From NCBI GenBank assembly GCA_947626155.1, contig CANQRC010000024.1, positions 1 through 14,291 on the forward strand: a stretch of 14,291 nt of DNA, given 5' to 3'. Numbering within the stretch: the stretch's first letter is position 1; every line of letters starts with the position of its first letter. A program made the position numbers and the translations under genes. Source of the DNA: an uncultured Clostridia bacterium. GTDB lineage: Bacteria > Bacillota > Clostridia > Christensenellales > UBA1242. Positions 1-6,031 of the stretch are shown in pieces. The notes beneath the pieces were generated by a model, which saw only the letters and a list, made by a program, of their open reading frames with translations, did not search any database and was not told the origin of the DNA.

Positions 1-123
1 GTTATCTTGGTGGACGATATTTATACAAAAGATGTAAATGTAGCCGAAGATTGTATCCAAACTCTGTTTGATTTTGGTGCAAAAGATGTTATACTATACA
101 CAGTTGCTAAAACTAAGGATTGA
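1..123 (+). CDS. comF: ComF-like phosphoribosyltransferase domain protein, 3' end only
   Basis: Frame 1 is open from the window edge to a TGA at 121-123, giving the last 40 residues of a protein. They contain VILVDDIYTK followed by a short helix and a strand (GAKDVILYTVAKTKD), which matches the C-terminal PRPP-loop region of ComFC/ComF-type phosphoribosyltransferases, known for a role in DNA uptake and recombination in competent bacteria. The usual loop after the two aspartates is TTG(A/S)T; here it is TKDVN, so the loop glycine is missing and PRPP binding may be weakened or lost. The dprA-like gene starts 1 nt after this stop, so the two are very probably co-transcribed, which supports the ComF call. 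Another type I phosphoribosyltransferase is possible because only the tail is visible. Confidence 0.7.
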   Translation, partial: VILVDDIYTKDVNVAEDCIQTLFDFGAKDVILYTVAKTKD

Positions 124-124
124 G

Positions 125-964
125 ATGTATTCACAAATTGCGTTAAAAATTTATAGTGCCATATGCGAAGGGCTTATCACTTCCAGAAGTTTGTTTTGGA
201 AGAATTTCTCGACTGAAGAAAAGATAAATGCGTTGGACATTAACACGGACAAATACGAACAAAAACTCAAAAGCTCAGATTTTGACATTGTTTGCTACTT
301 TGACGAAAATTTTCCAAAGATTCCAGAGTCGGTGCCGGGGAATGATAGACCATTTTTGTTTGCCTATCGTGGATACTTGTCGCTTTTGAATGCATTTGAC
401 AACAACATTGCAGTGATTGGCGTGAAAGAGCCAAATGACGAGATTGCAAAGCGTGAGAAAAAGATTGTTTCAAAGATTATTGAATACGGTTTTTGTGTTG
501 TCAGCGGTTTGGCGGACGGTTGTGACACAATTGCTCATACTGAATGTGTGAAAAACTCTTGTAAAACAGTTGCATTTTTGCCTTCAACTCTTGACAAAAT
601 TTATCCGCCAAAAAACTTTGGGTTATCGCAAAAAATCGTCGAAAACGGCGGACTTGTTGTGAGTGAGTATGTGGTCGAGCCGAAAAGTCGCGGCGAGGGT
701 ATTTCACGATTTGTTGAACGCGACCGCCTGCAAGCCATGTTTTCAAAGGAGGTTGTTTTGATTGCGAGTTATCGCTACGGCGAGGGTGATAGTGGTTCTC
801 GCCACGCCATGCAAAAAGCAAAAATGTATGGCAAGCAAAGGTTTATAATGTTCGACAAACAAAAAGATTTTGGCAAAGCAATTTTCGGTCTAAATCAAGA
901 TTTGTTGAAAGAAAATGTCACAATATTGACTGAAAAATCAATAAAGGATTTGGTTTTAAGATGA
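125..964 (+). CDS. dprA: DprA/Smf-like DNA-processing protein, divergent
   Basis: The 279-residue product has the Rossmann-like fold of DprA, which binds single-stranded DNA and loads RecA during transformation. Visible motifs are IAVIGV (95-100), SGLADGCDTIAH (127-138, the family SGxAxGxDxxAH signature), the YPP step at 160-162, GGLVVSEY (175-182), FVERDRLQAMFS (196-207, in the place of the usual F..RNRIIAGLS) and GDSGSRHAMQKA (221-232, in the place of SGSL.TA..A). The usual PG after the last strand is absent, as is a C-terminal winged helix, so this is a short, divergent member. The start at 125 has AAGGA at 115-119 and sits 1 nt after the comF stop. An earlier in-frame start at 68 would lie deep inside comF and lacks a site. 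The stop overlaps the next start (ATGA). Confidence 0.85.
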   Translation: MYSQIALKIYSAICEGLITSRSLFWKNFSTEEKINALDINTDKYEQKLKSSDFDIVCYFDENFPKIPESVPGNDRPFLFAYRGYLSLLNAFDNNIAVIGVKEPNDEIAKREKKIVSKIIEYGFCVVSGLADGCDTIAHTECVKNSCKTVAFLPSTLDKIYPPKNFGLSQKIVENGGLVVSEYVVEPKSRGEGISRFVERDRLQAMFSKEVVLIASYRYGEGDSGSRHAMQKAKMYGKQRFIMFDKQKDFGKAIFGLNQDLLKENVTILTEKSIKDLVLR

Positions 965-1494
965 ATTTGATTGTGGACTTAGATGACACTTTGGTTTATA
1001 CAACATTTCTTAACAACGATGCCTATAATTTCGCACTTGAAAAATATGCCTATCCTAGATTAGATTGCAAAAACCGCATAACTAGAAAAAATCTTTTCAA
1101 TGTGAAATATGAAGATTTGCAAAAAATAATACAAACAAAACAAGAATATTTCTCTTTGAAATGGCTGCCATATAGGACAATTTTAAACACGCAACTGTTG
1201 GATAAAGTGAAACAAAACGGCACGGACAAAACTTTTTTGTGGACCAAAGCAAACCAGCAAAGAGTCCAAAATATTTTGGGATATTTCAATCTGACAAAAT
1301 ACTTCAAAGCGATTATTCGCGATGACAAAACAGACTTTTTAAATTCTATTGTTAAGTTCCAGAAAGCCTTTGTTGATGATACCATGGTTATTTACGAAAA
1401 TGAAAGCAAAAACATATCTTCAGTTAATTACAAGATTATAGATGAAATAAAAACCATCCTTTTTGATGTAAAAGGCTATTTGATAAATATATGA
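961..1494 (+). CDS. HAD-superfamily hydrolase-like protein
   Basis: The 177-residue product starts with MNLIVDLDDTLVYT, so the DxDxT motif I of HAD hydrolases lies at D6-D8-T10, with D6 the expected nucleophile. A threonine in LWTKAN (T96) fits motif II and the FVDD pair (D139-D140) fits motif IV. A helical cap could lie at about 15-80. HAD enzymes are mostly phosphatases; nothing here fixes the substrate. The gene overlaps the dprA-like stop by 4 nt (ATGA), so translation is probably coupled, and it is the last gene of the comF-dprA unit before a terminator. It is clearly more AT-rich than recJ/rel/hemZ, using AAA, ATA and TTA often. I cannot name an orthologous family, and a link to competence is only suggested by position. 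Confidence 0.75.
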   Translation: MNLIVDLDDTLVYTTFLNNDAYNFALEKYAYPRLDCKNRITRKNLFNVKYEDLQKIIQTKQEYFSLKWLPYRTILNTQLLDKVKQNGTDKTFLWTKANQQRVQNILGYFNLTKYFKAIIRDDKTDFLNSIVKFQKAFVDDTMVIYENESKNISSVNYKIIDEIKTILFDVKGYLINI

Positions 1495-1498
1495 AAAG

Positions 1499-1533
1499 TG
1501 CCAAAGGATTTTACTTGCCTTTTGGCATTTTTT
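1499..1533 (+). terminator. Intrinsic terminator of the comF-dprA-HAD unit
   Basis: TGCCAAAGG pairs with CCTTTTGGCA (one bulged T) around a loop of about 10 nt, followed by a run of T. It begins 4 nt after the HAD-like stop codon. Confidence 0.85.
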
Positions 1534-1587
1534 AATACATAACGGCACATAAGAATACAAAACAATACAAAGCAACATTAAAATTTT

Positions 1588-1628
1588 CGTTAGAAATCCG
1601 TTAGAAAACCGTTAGAAATTTTTAGAAA
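1588..1628. repeat. 11-bp phased TTAGAAA repeats
   Basis: CGTTAGAAATC, CGTTAGAAAAC and CGTTAGAAATT lie head to tail at exactly 11-bp spacing, followed by a weaker TTTAGAAAC. Two more units with the same spacing are at 1684-1705. The stretch 1534-1726 holds nothing else that I recognise: no coding frame of note and no promoter of good quality. With A-tracts spaced about one helical turn, the region may be curved. Confidence 0.6.
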
Positions 1629-1683
1629 CAAACAAATTTGATAAACAAGCATAACAGTCAAACTTTGGCTCACAAGATTTTTC

Positions 1684-1705
1684 CGTTAGAAAATTGTTAG
1701 AAAAG
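1684..1705. repeat. Second pair of 11-bp TTAGAAA repeats
   Basis: CGTTAGAAAAT and TGTTAGAAAAG follow each other at 11-bp spacing, matching the cluster at 1588-1628. They lie just downstream (in minus-strand terms) of the tRNA terminator. Confidence 0.5.
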
Positions 1706-1726
1706 ATTTGAAAACAAAATTGTTAT

Positions 1727-1753
1727 AAAAAAATACCGAATAATCGGTATTTT
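1727..1753 (-). terminator. Intrinsic terminator of tRNA-Leu
   Basis: Read on the minus strand, AATACCGA pairs with TCGGTATT around a 4-nt loop, followed by a run of T. It lies 12 nt past the tRNA CCA end. Confidence 0.8.
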
Positions 1754-1764
1754 CTAGCTTTTAT

Positions 1765-1850
1765 TGGTGCTGGAGGAGGGGGTCGAACCCTCATGAAGTT
1801 GCCCTCGCGGGATTTTGAGTCCCGTGCGTCTGCCATTCCGCCACTCCAGC
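1765..1850 (-). tRNA. tRNA-Leu(CAA)
   Basis: The 86-nt minus-strand sequence folds as a class II tRNA. GCTGGAG pairs with CTCCAGC in the acceptor, with discriminator A and an encoded CCA. The D arm is GCG/CGC. The anticodon stem is CGGGA/TCCCG with loop CTCAAAA, giving anticodon CAA, which reads UUG leucine codons. A long variable arm follows, then the T arm GAGGG/CCCTC with TTCGACC. It has its own terminator at 1727-1753. The likely promoter is at 2053-2081, about 200 nt upstream, so a leader with two hairpins and a truncated tRNA copy would be made first and removed by RNase P-type processing. Confidence 0.95.
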
Positions 1851-1880
1851 ATATAAAGATTGATTTGTTTTGGCTCACAC

Positions 1881-1920
1881 GATTTTGAGTCCCGTGCGTC
1901 TGCCATTCCGCCACTCCGGC
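1881..1920 (-). pseudogene. Truncated tRNA-Leu (5' half)
   Basis: These 40 nt match the 5' 40 nt of the intact tRNA (1811-1850) at an exact 70-bp offset with one difference, T to C at the third acceptor position (GCCGGAG for GCTGGAG). Identity stops right after the anticodon loop, at AAAATC, where the sequence turns into GTGTGAGCCAAAA. No matching 3' half with CTCCGGC follows, so no functional tRNA can form. Confidence 0.85.
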
Positions 1921-1932
1921 TTGCTTCTCATT

Positions 1933-1967
1933 CCCAAAAACGGCAAGCGTTTTCGGGAGCCCTGATT
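1933..1967 (-). repeat. Hairpin repeat in tRNA leader, copy 1
   Basis: CCCAAAAACG and CGTTTTCGGG form an imperfect 10-bp stem around GCAAG, followed by AGCCCTGATT. A related copy is at 2001-2035. On the minus strand it lies in the presumed tRNA leader; it has no T run, so it is not an ordinary terminator. Confidence 0.6.
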
Positions 1968-2000
1968 GTTCTGCGCATATTGCTCGTTTGCCTTTGATTT

Positions 2001-2035
2001 CCCAAAACCGACAAGAAGTTTTGGGGGCTTTGATT
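2001..2035 (-). repeat. Hairpin repeat in tRNA leader, copy 2
   Basis: CCCAAAAC and GTTTTGGG form a perfect 8-bp stem around a 9-nt loop, followed by GGGCTTTGATT. Stem, loop (ACAAG for GCAAG) and 3' flank all resemble copy 1 at 1933-1967, so the two share an origin. Confidence 0.6.
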
Positions 2036-2052
2036 TTTCAAAATGCTCTTAC

Positions 2053-2081
2053 ATTTTAACATATGAGATTGCTTTTGGCAA
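2053..2081 (-). promoter_or_regulatory. Promoter reading toward tRNA-Leu
   Basis: On the minus strand, TTGCCA (2076-2081) and TAAAAT (2053-2058) are 17 bp apart with TGT directly before the -10. The expected start is near 2046, giving a leader of almost 200 nt before the intact tRNA. It diverges from the promoter at 2110-2138. Confidence 0.6.
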
Positions 2082-2109
2082 GTGTTTTTGCAAAATTTTC
2101 TTTTTTGTA

Positions 2110-2138
2110 TTGAAAATGACGGGATTTTGTGATATAAT
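2110..2138 (+). promoter_or_regulatory. Promoter of the repeat-protein gene
   Basis: TTGAAA (2110-2115), a 17-bp spacer, and TATAAT (2133-2138) preceded by TGA as an extended -10. The start would be near 2145, leaving a leader of about 14 nt that carries AAGGGGG ahead of the ATG at 2159. Confidence 0.8.
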
Positions 2139-2158
2139 AAGCTCGTTAAGGGGGCTAT

Positions 2159-3592
2159 ATGGCAAGAAAAGCAATGCCAAGAGAAGAAAGACTTGAAATT
2201 CTTAGAAAAATTTTGAATGATTATGTTGCTTCGGGGAAGAAGATTGAAGATTTGAGAAAAGTGGACCCTGAATACATTGCAGTTGCGGGCGCGCACATAT
2301 ATGGTGACGACGGACACAAACTGACGGTGGAAGAGACGTTTTCACTATTGGGCTTTCCGCGCAAAAGAGTTAGAAATATGAGAATGACTGACCAGCAGTG
2401 GGCAGAAGAGGCTAAAGCACTTATTAAGCAATACAAAGATGCTGGTGGCAAGGTTGAAGATTTGGACAGAAATCACAAAGCATACAAATTCATTTCCGCG
2501 CGAGAATTGATTGTTGACGGGAAAAGGCTTGATTTGGAAGAAAAGTTTAGTTTTTTGGGCGAGCCGCGCGCAAGGAAGAATTCTGGAAATCTTGAAAAAG
2601 CGCTTAGAGAGGATATTGACCGCTACTTGGCTTCTGGCGGAAGTTTTCATGTTCGAAGAAGAAGTTTGCCTTTTTATGAAAGACTTCACAGTTATGTTGA
2701 TGGAGGGCATTTTTCATCATATGAAGAGGCAATGAAAAGTTTGGGATACAAAAATTATTCAGACACTTATTATCGTTTCCTTGACCTTCAAAACATCTCA
2801 AAATTTTGTGATGAAAATGGAAACTATGTTTACAAAAGAGAGTTGGACAACTCAAATTTTCACAACATATTGCAGGCAGCGGCAGACACTTTGCAAATGC
2901 CAGCAGCGCTTATTGTTATGCTCTTGTATGACAAAAATTTGAAGTCTTGTGTGGTTGAGGCGGATTATGTTGAATATTTGAAGGTTCAGCTCGAAAACTT
3001 TGCAGAGAAGAATAACGGCTTTGTGGGAATAAAAAGAAAAGCGCCACAGCTTTACAATAAACTTAGGAATTTTAAGACATATGCATTTAATGATTTTGAC
3101 GACGAACTGACAACTGAGGCCGCGCTTGCATTTATGGGCTTTGACAACTTTAAGTTTGTTCACAAAGAAACTGCCGGCGCTGACTGTGATATTTTAAATG
3201 AGTTGAAAACTTTGGCAGAGAATGGTAAAGGAAGAGTGCTTGGCCAAAACGATTTTTCGAGCGGATTTAGGAAAAAGGTTTATCTAAATGCCTGCCGCCA
3301 AGGAATTTCGGTTAAAAATTATTTGGGGCAGTTTGGAATTGAATATAAAGGGCTTGACGCCAGGGAGAGATTCAAGCACATTAAAATGACCAAATATCCT
3401 TACATAGACGAAATGAGGCAGAGGCGAGACGAACTTATTAAAGACGCCACCGAGGGCAAAGACCTTTGCGAGGAGGAGATTTTTGAGAGGCGCGTTTTGG
3501 CTTGTCAGCAGGCCTACGGCGAATTTAAAGAGAGGATAAACAATTTCACAGGCGAAAAAGTTGACTGCGCTGGCAAAAATTTGGCGGATTAG
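2159..3592 (+). CDS. Unrecognised protein of about six diverged 56-60-residue repeats
   Basis: I do not recognise this 477-residue protein. It is largely built of a repeated unit seen best at residues 13-68 and 82-137, with weaker copies near 145-199, 203-258, 270-329 and 343-396. The unit begins with an amphipathic helix (LxxxLxxYxxxGGKxxDL), has a central variable part with an aromatic residue, then DGxxLxxEExFxxLGFPR. The third copy ends SSYEEAMKSLGY. It is basic at the N-terminus (ARKAMPREERLEILRK) and has no signal peptide or membrane segment, so it is probably cytoplasmic. The pattern loosely recalls small helical repeats associated with nucleic-acid binding, such as homing-endonuclease-associated repeats, but that is only an impression. 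It is expressed alone: strong extended -10 promoter, RBS AAGGGGG, and a terminator right after the stop. Start ATG 2159 fits both. Confidence 0.85.
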   Translation: MARKAMPREERLEILRKILNDYVASGKKIEDLRKVDPEYIAVAGAHIYGDDGHKLTVEETFSLLGFPRKRVRNMRMTDQQWAEEAKALIKQYKDAGGKVEDLDRNHKAYKFISARELIVDGKRLDLEEKFSFLGEPRARKNSGNLEKALREDIDRYLASGGSFHVRRRSLPFYERLHSYVDGGHFSSYEEAMKSLGYKNYSDTYYRFLDLQNISKFCDENGNYVYKRELDNSNFHNILQAAADTLQMPAALIVMLLYDKNLKSCVVEADYVEYLKVQLENFAEKNNGFVGIKRKAPQLYNKLRNFKTYAFNDFDDELTTEAALAFMGFDNFKFVHKETAGADCDILNELKTLAENGKGRVLGQNDFSSGFRKKVYLNACRQGISVKNYLGQFGIEYKGLDARERFKHIKMTKYPYIDEMRQRRDELIKDATEGKDLCEEEIFERRVLACQQAYGEFKERINNFTGEKVDCAGKNLAD

Positions 3593-3594
3593 AT

Positions 3595-3622
3595 AAAAAC
3601 ACACGTTTTTGTGTGTTTTTTC
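3595..3622 (+). terminator. Intrinsic terminator of the repeat-protein gene
   Basis: AAAAACACAC pairs perfectly with GTGTGTTTTT around GTTTTT and continues into more T. It starts 3 nt after the stop codon and isolates the gene from recJ. Confidence 0.9.
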
Positions 3623-3633
3623 TTTAAATTTAT

Positions 3634-3662
3634 TTGCTAATGAGGGTTAAAAATGATAAAAT
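3634..3662 (+). promoter_or_regulatory. Promoter of the recJ-rel-hemZ operon
   Basis: TTGCTA (3634-3639), a 17-bp spacer and TAAAAT (3657-3662) with TGA before it. The start near 3669 leaves a leader of about 20 nt containing AAGGTG (3676-3681) before the recJ ATG. Confidence 0.65.
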
Positions 3663-3688
3663 AATTTGGAAAAGTAAGGTGCAAGAAA

Positions 3689-6031
3689 ATGATTTTTAAG
3701 AAATTTTTTAACAAAAACTCCTCTCTTGCGGAAGAGTTTGCGGAAAGTTTCAACCTCTTGCCTTCAACAATGTATTTGATTTTATCTCGTGGACTGTCTA
3801 GTAAAGAAGAAATTGAAAATTATCTTTCAACGGGTGCGCTGATTGACCCTTTTCTTATCAAAGGGATGAGGGAACTTTGCGAGAGAATACAGTTGGCAAG
3901 AGACTTGGGCGACCGTGTCTTGATTTTTGGCGACTATGATGTTGATGGGGTGTCCGCCACCGCCATCATGCTTAAAACGCTGAAAAAGCTTGGCATCCAA
4001 GCGGATTTTTATCTTCCAAACAGATATGTGGACGGCTACGGGCTGACCTGCGAGAGCATTGATAAGGTGGAAAAGGAGTTTTCGCCAGACCTTATCATCA
4101 CCGTTGACTGCGGAATTTCGTGCGCAAAAGAGGTTGAATATGCCAAAAGCAAAGGCATTGAGATTGTTGTCACAGACCACCATGAAATCCCAGATATTTT
4201 GCCGGACACCTTGATTTTGAACGCCAAAATTGAGGGGCAAGACTATCCGTTTAGGGAACTTTGCGGCACGGGGCTGGCATACAAAATCAGCGAGGCGCTT
4301 CTTGGGCAGAAAAAAGCCGAGGAATTTTTGCCTATTGCCGCCATTGCCACCATTGCGGACATTGTTTCGCTGACGGGCGAGAACAGAAATATTGTCAAGC
4401 GCGGCCTTAAAATGCTTGAAAAACTCCCTTATGGCGTGAAAATGCTTTTCAAAGAAAACAAGGTGTCGCTCACAAACGCCACCTCAACCGACATTGCCTT
4501 TAAAATTGCTCCAAAAATCAACTCATCCGGGCGCATGGGCGATGCAAAAGACAGTTTGGCGCTTTATATGAGCGAAGACGCCGTGACGGTGAGGAAATAT
4601 CTTGACAGAATAAAAAAACACAACCAAAAGAGGCAGGAACTCTCGTCAAAAATTTTTGAGGACTGCGAAAAGGCAATTCAAAAGATGGACCTATCAAAAA
4701 CGCGCGTCATTTGCCTTGCTTCAAAGAAGTGGGACCAGGGCGTGCTTGGAATTGTGTGCGCAAAACTTGTTGAAAGTTACAACAGGCCGGTGTTTTTGTT
4801 TGCGCTGACCGAAGACGGCATTCTGCACGGCTCGGGGCGAAGCATTGACGACATAAACATCCACGAATTGCTCTCTTCCCTTCAAGACATTTTGGAGACT
4901 TTTGGCGGACACACCATGGCGGCAGGTTTGACGCTGAAACGGGAGCATTATGAAGAGTTTACAAACCGCGTGAACGCATTCGCATTTGAGCACGTGAGCG
5001 ACAAAGTGTTTATTCCAATCAAATATTATGACATGGAAGTTAAAAGCGAGGATTTAAGCGAAAGATTTTTGAGCGAACTTTCCCTTTTAGAGCCTTTTGG
5101 GTGCGACAATCCAAGGCCAAAATTTAAGATTTGCGCCGAGAACATTGAGTTGACGCCAAGAAGATACACGCCTCAACACTGTGACATAAAAATTGGAAAT
5201 TTGGAACTTATTTATTTCAATTATTTGAAGGACTACAACGGCCTAAAATTTTCGAGATACAAAAATTTCATCTTTGAATTTCAAGGAAAAACGGGCGTGG
5301 TGGAGGATTTTGACATGGGCAGTTTTATTGTTGAAAATGCTCACAACCTTTTGTATCCTTTCCAATATGGACAACTTCTCTATGATGGGCAGCAGAGCAA
5401 TTTTTCTTATTATCCAAAAGCCGACCTATTGAACTTTGTGGCAAGCACTCAAAGCGAAGTTTTTGGCACGGCCTTTGTGACTTATTCGGCTTATGATTTT
5501 GTGAATTTTTCACGCGAATATTCAAAAGAAAACATCTATCACATTGGCATTTGCGACAAAACTTGCACTGGCTACAACAGCCTTTTGCTTTCGCCAGTTG
5601 GAGTGGAATGGACAAAGAATTTTTCTAAAATTGTCTTCCTTTTGCCTGTGCTTGACGAGGGCTTTTTGAGCGAAATTCAAAAAATCTCTAAGGCGGAAAT
5701 TTTTCTGCCTATGGAAAAGGGCGTGGACAAGCAAAGATATTCCAATTTAAACCTCTCGCGTGAGGCCTTTGGGCGCGTTTTCAAAACTTTGACGTCCCGC
5801 CAGATGTCAAGATGCAATTCCATTTTTGACTACTACTCAAAAATGAAAACAAAGGTTGGCTTTGACACATTTTATGTGGCTTATTTGGTGTTTAAAGAAC
5901 TTGGGCTTATTAAAGAAAGCGAACTTGACGGGCTTTGGATTGAGGCAGTGCCAAATGTTAAAAAGGAGTTGACACAATCAAAACTTTATAATAAACTTAT
6001 GTTATTAAAAAACACCTTGGGAGAAAAATGA
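3689..6031 (+). CDS. recJ: Single-stranded-DNA-specific 5'-3' exonuclease RecJ
   Basis: This 780-residue protein carries the RecJ DHH-family motifs in order: DYDVDG (82-87), LPNRYVDGYGL (109-119), ITVDCGIS (137-144), VTDHHE (161-166) and NSSGRMGDA (278-286). The DHHA1 region has GSGRS (381-385) and GGHTMAAG (406-413), the nucleotide/DNA-handling motif. An OB-type domain with LEPFGCDNPRPKF follows near 470-485, then a long C-terminal region to 780, as in the larger Bacillota RecJ proteins. Metal-binding aspartates and histidines are all present, so it should be active in recombination and repair in the cytoplasm. Start ATG 3689 has AAGGTG at a good distance and a promoter upstream. It is the first gene of the operon; its TGA overlaps the rel ATG (ATGA), so rel is probably translationally coupled. 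Confidence 0.97.
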   Translation: MIFKKFFNKNSSLAEEFAESFNLLPSTMYLILSRGLSSKEEIENYLSTGALIDPFLIKGMRELCERIQLARDLGDRVLIFGDYDVDGVSATAIMLKTLKKLGIQADFYLPNRYVDGYGLTCESIDKVEKEFSPDLIITVDCGISCAKEVEYAKSKGIEIVVTDHHEIPDILPDTLILNAKIEGQDYPFRELCGTGLAYKISEALLGQKKAEEFLPIAAIATIADIVSLTGENRNIVKRGLKMLEKLPYGVKMLFKENKVSLTNATSTDIAFKIAPKINSSGRMGDAKDSLALYMSEDAVTVRKYLDRIKKHNQKRQELSSKIFEDCEKAIQKMDLSKTRVICLASKKWDQGVLGIVCAKLVESYNRPVFLFALTEDGILHGSGRSIDDINIHELLSSLQDILETFGGHTMAAGLTLKREHYEEFTNRVNAFAFEHVSDKVFIPIKYYDMEVKSEDLSERFLSELSLLEPFGCDNPRPKFKICAENIELTPRRYTPQHCDIKIGNLELIYFNYLKDYNGLKFSRYKNFIFEFQGKTGVVEDFDMGSFIVENAHNLLYPFQYGQLLYDGQQSNFSYYPKADLLNFVASTQSEVFGTAFVTYSAYDFVNFSREYSKENIYHIGICDKTCTGYNSLLLSPVGVEWTKNFSKIVFLLPVLDEGFLSEIQKISKAEIFLPMEKGVDKQRYSNLNLSREAFGRVFKTLTSRQMSRCNSIFDYYSKMKTKVGFDTFYVAYLVFKELGLIKESELDGLWIEAVPNVKKELTQSKLYNKLMLLKNTLGEK

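Noticed and set aside
68..124. Earlier start for the dprA-like gene
   Set aside because: It would overlap comF by more than 50 bp and has no ribosome binding site, while the ATG at 125 has AAGGA at proper spacing.
1588..1705. Possible CRISPR array
   Set aside because: The repeats are 11 bp with no spacers and no cas genes nearby.
1723..1914. 63-codon minus-strand frame
   Set aside because: It is the translation of the tRNA-Leu and its truncated copy; repeated protein text there comes only from the tRNA duplication.
1881..1920. Integrase attachment site
   Set aside because: Elements normally duplicate the 3' part of a tRNA; here the 5' half is copied, only 70 bp away, with no integrase in view. 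Not excluded, but the deletion model fits better.
3595..3688. Riboswitch or attenuator before recJ
   Set aside because: After the terminator and promoter only about 20 nt of leader remain, too short for one.
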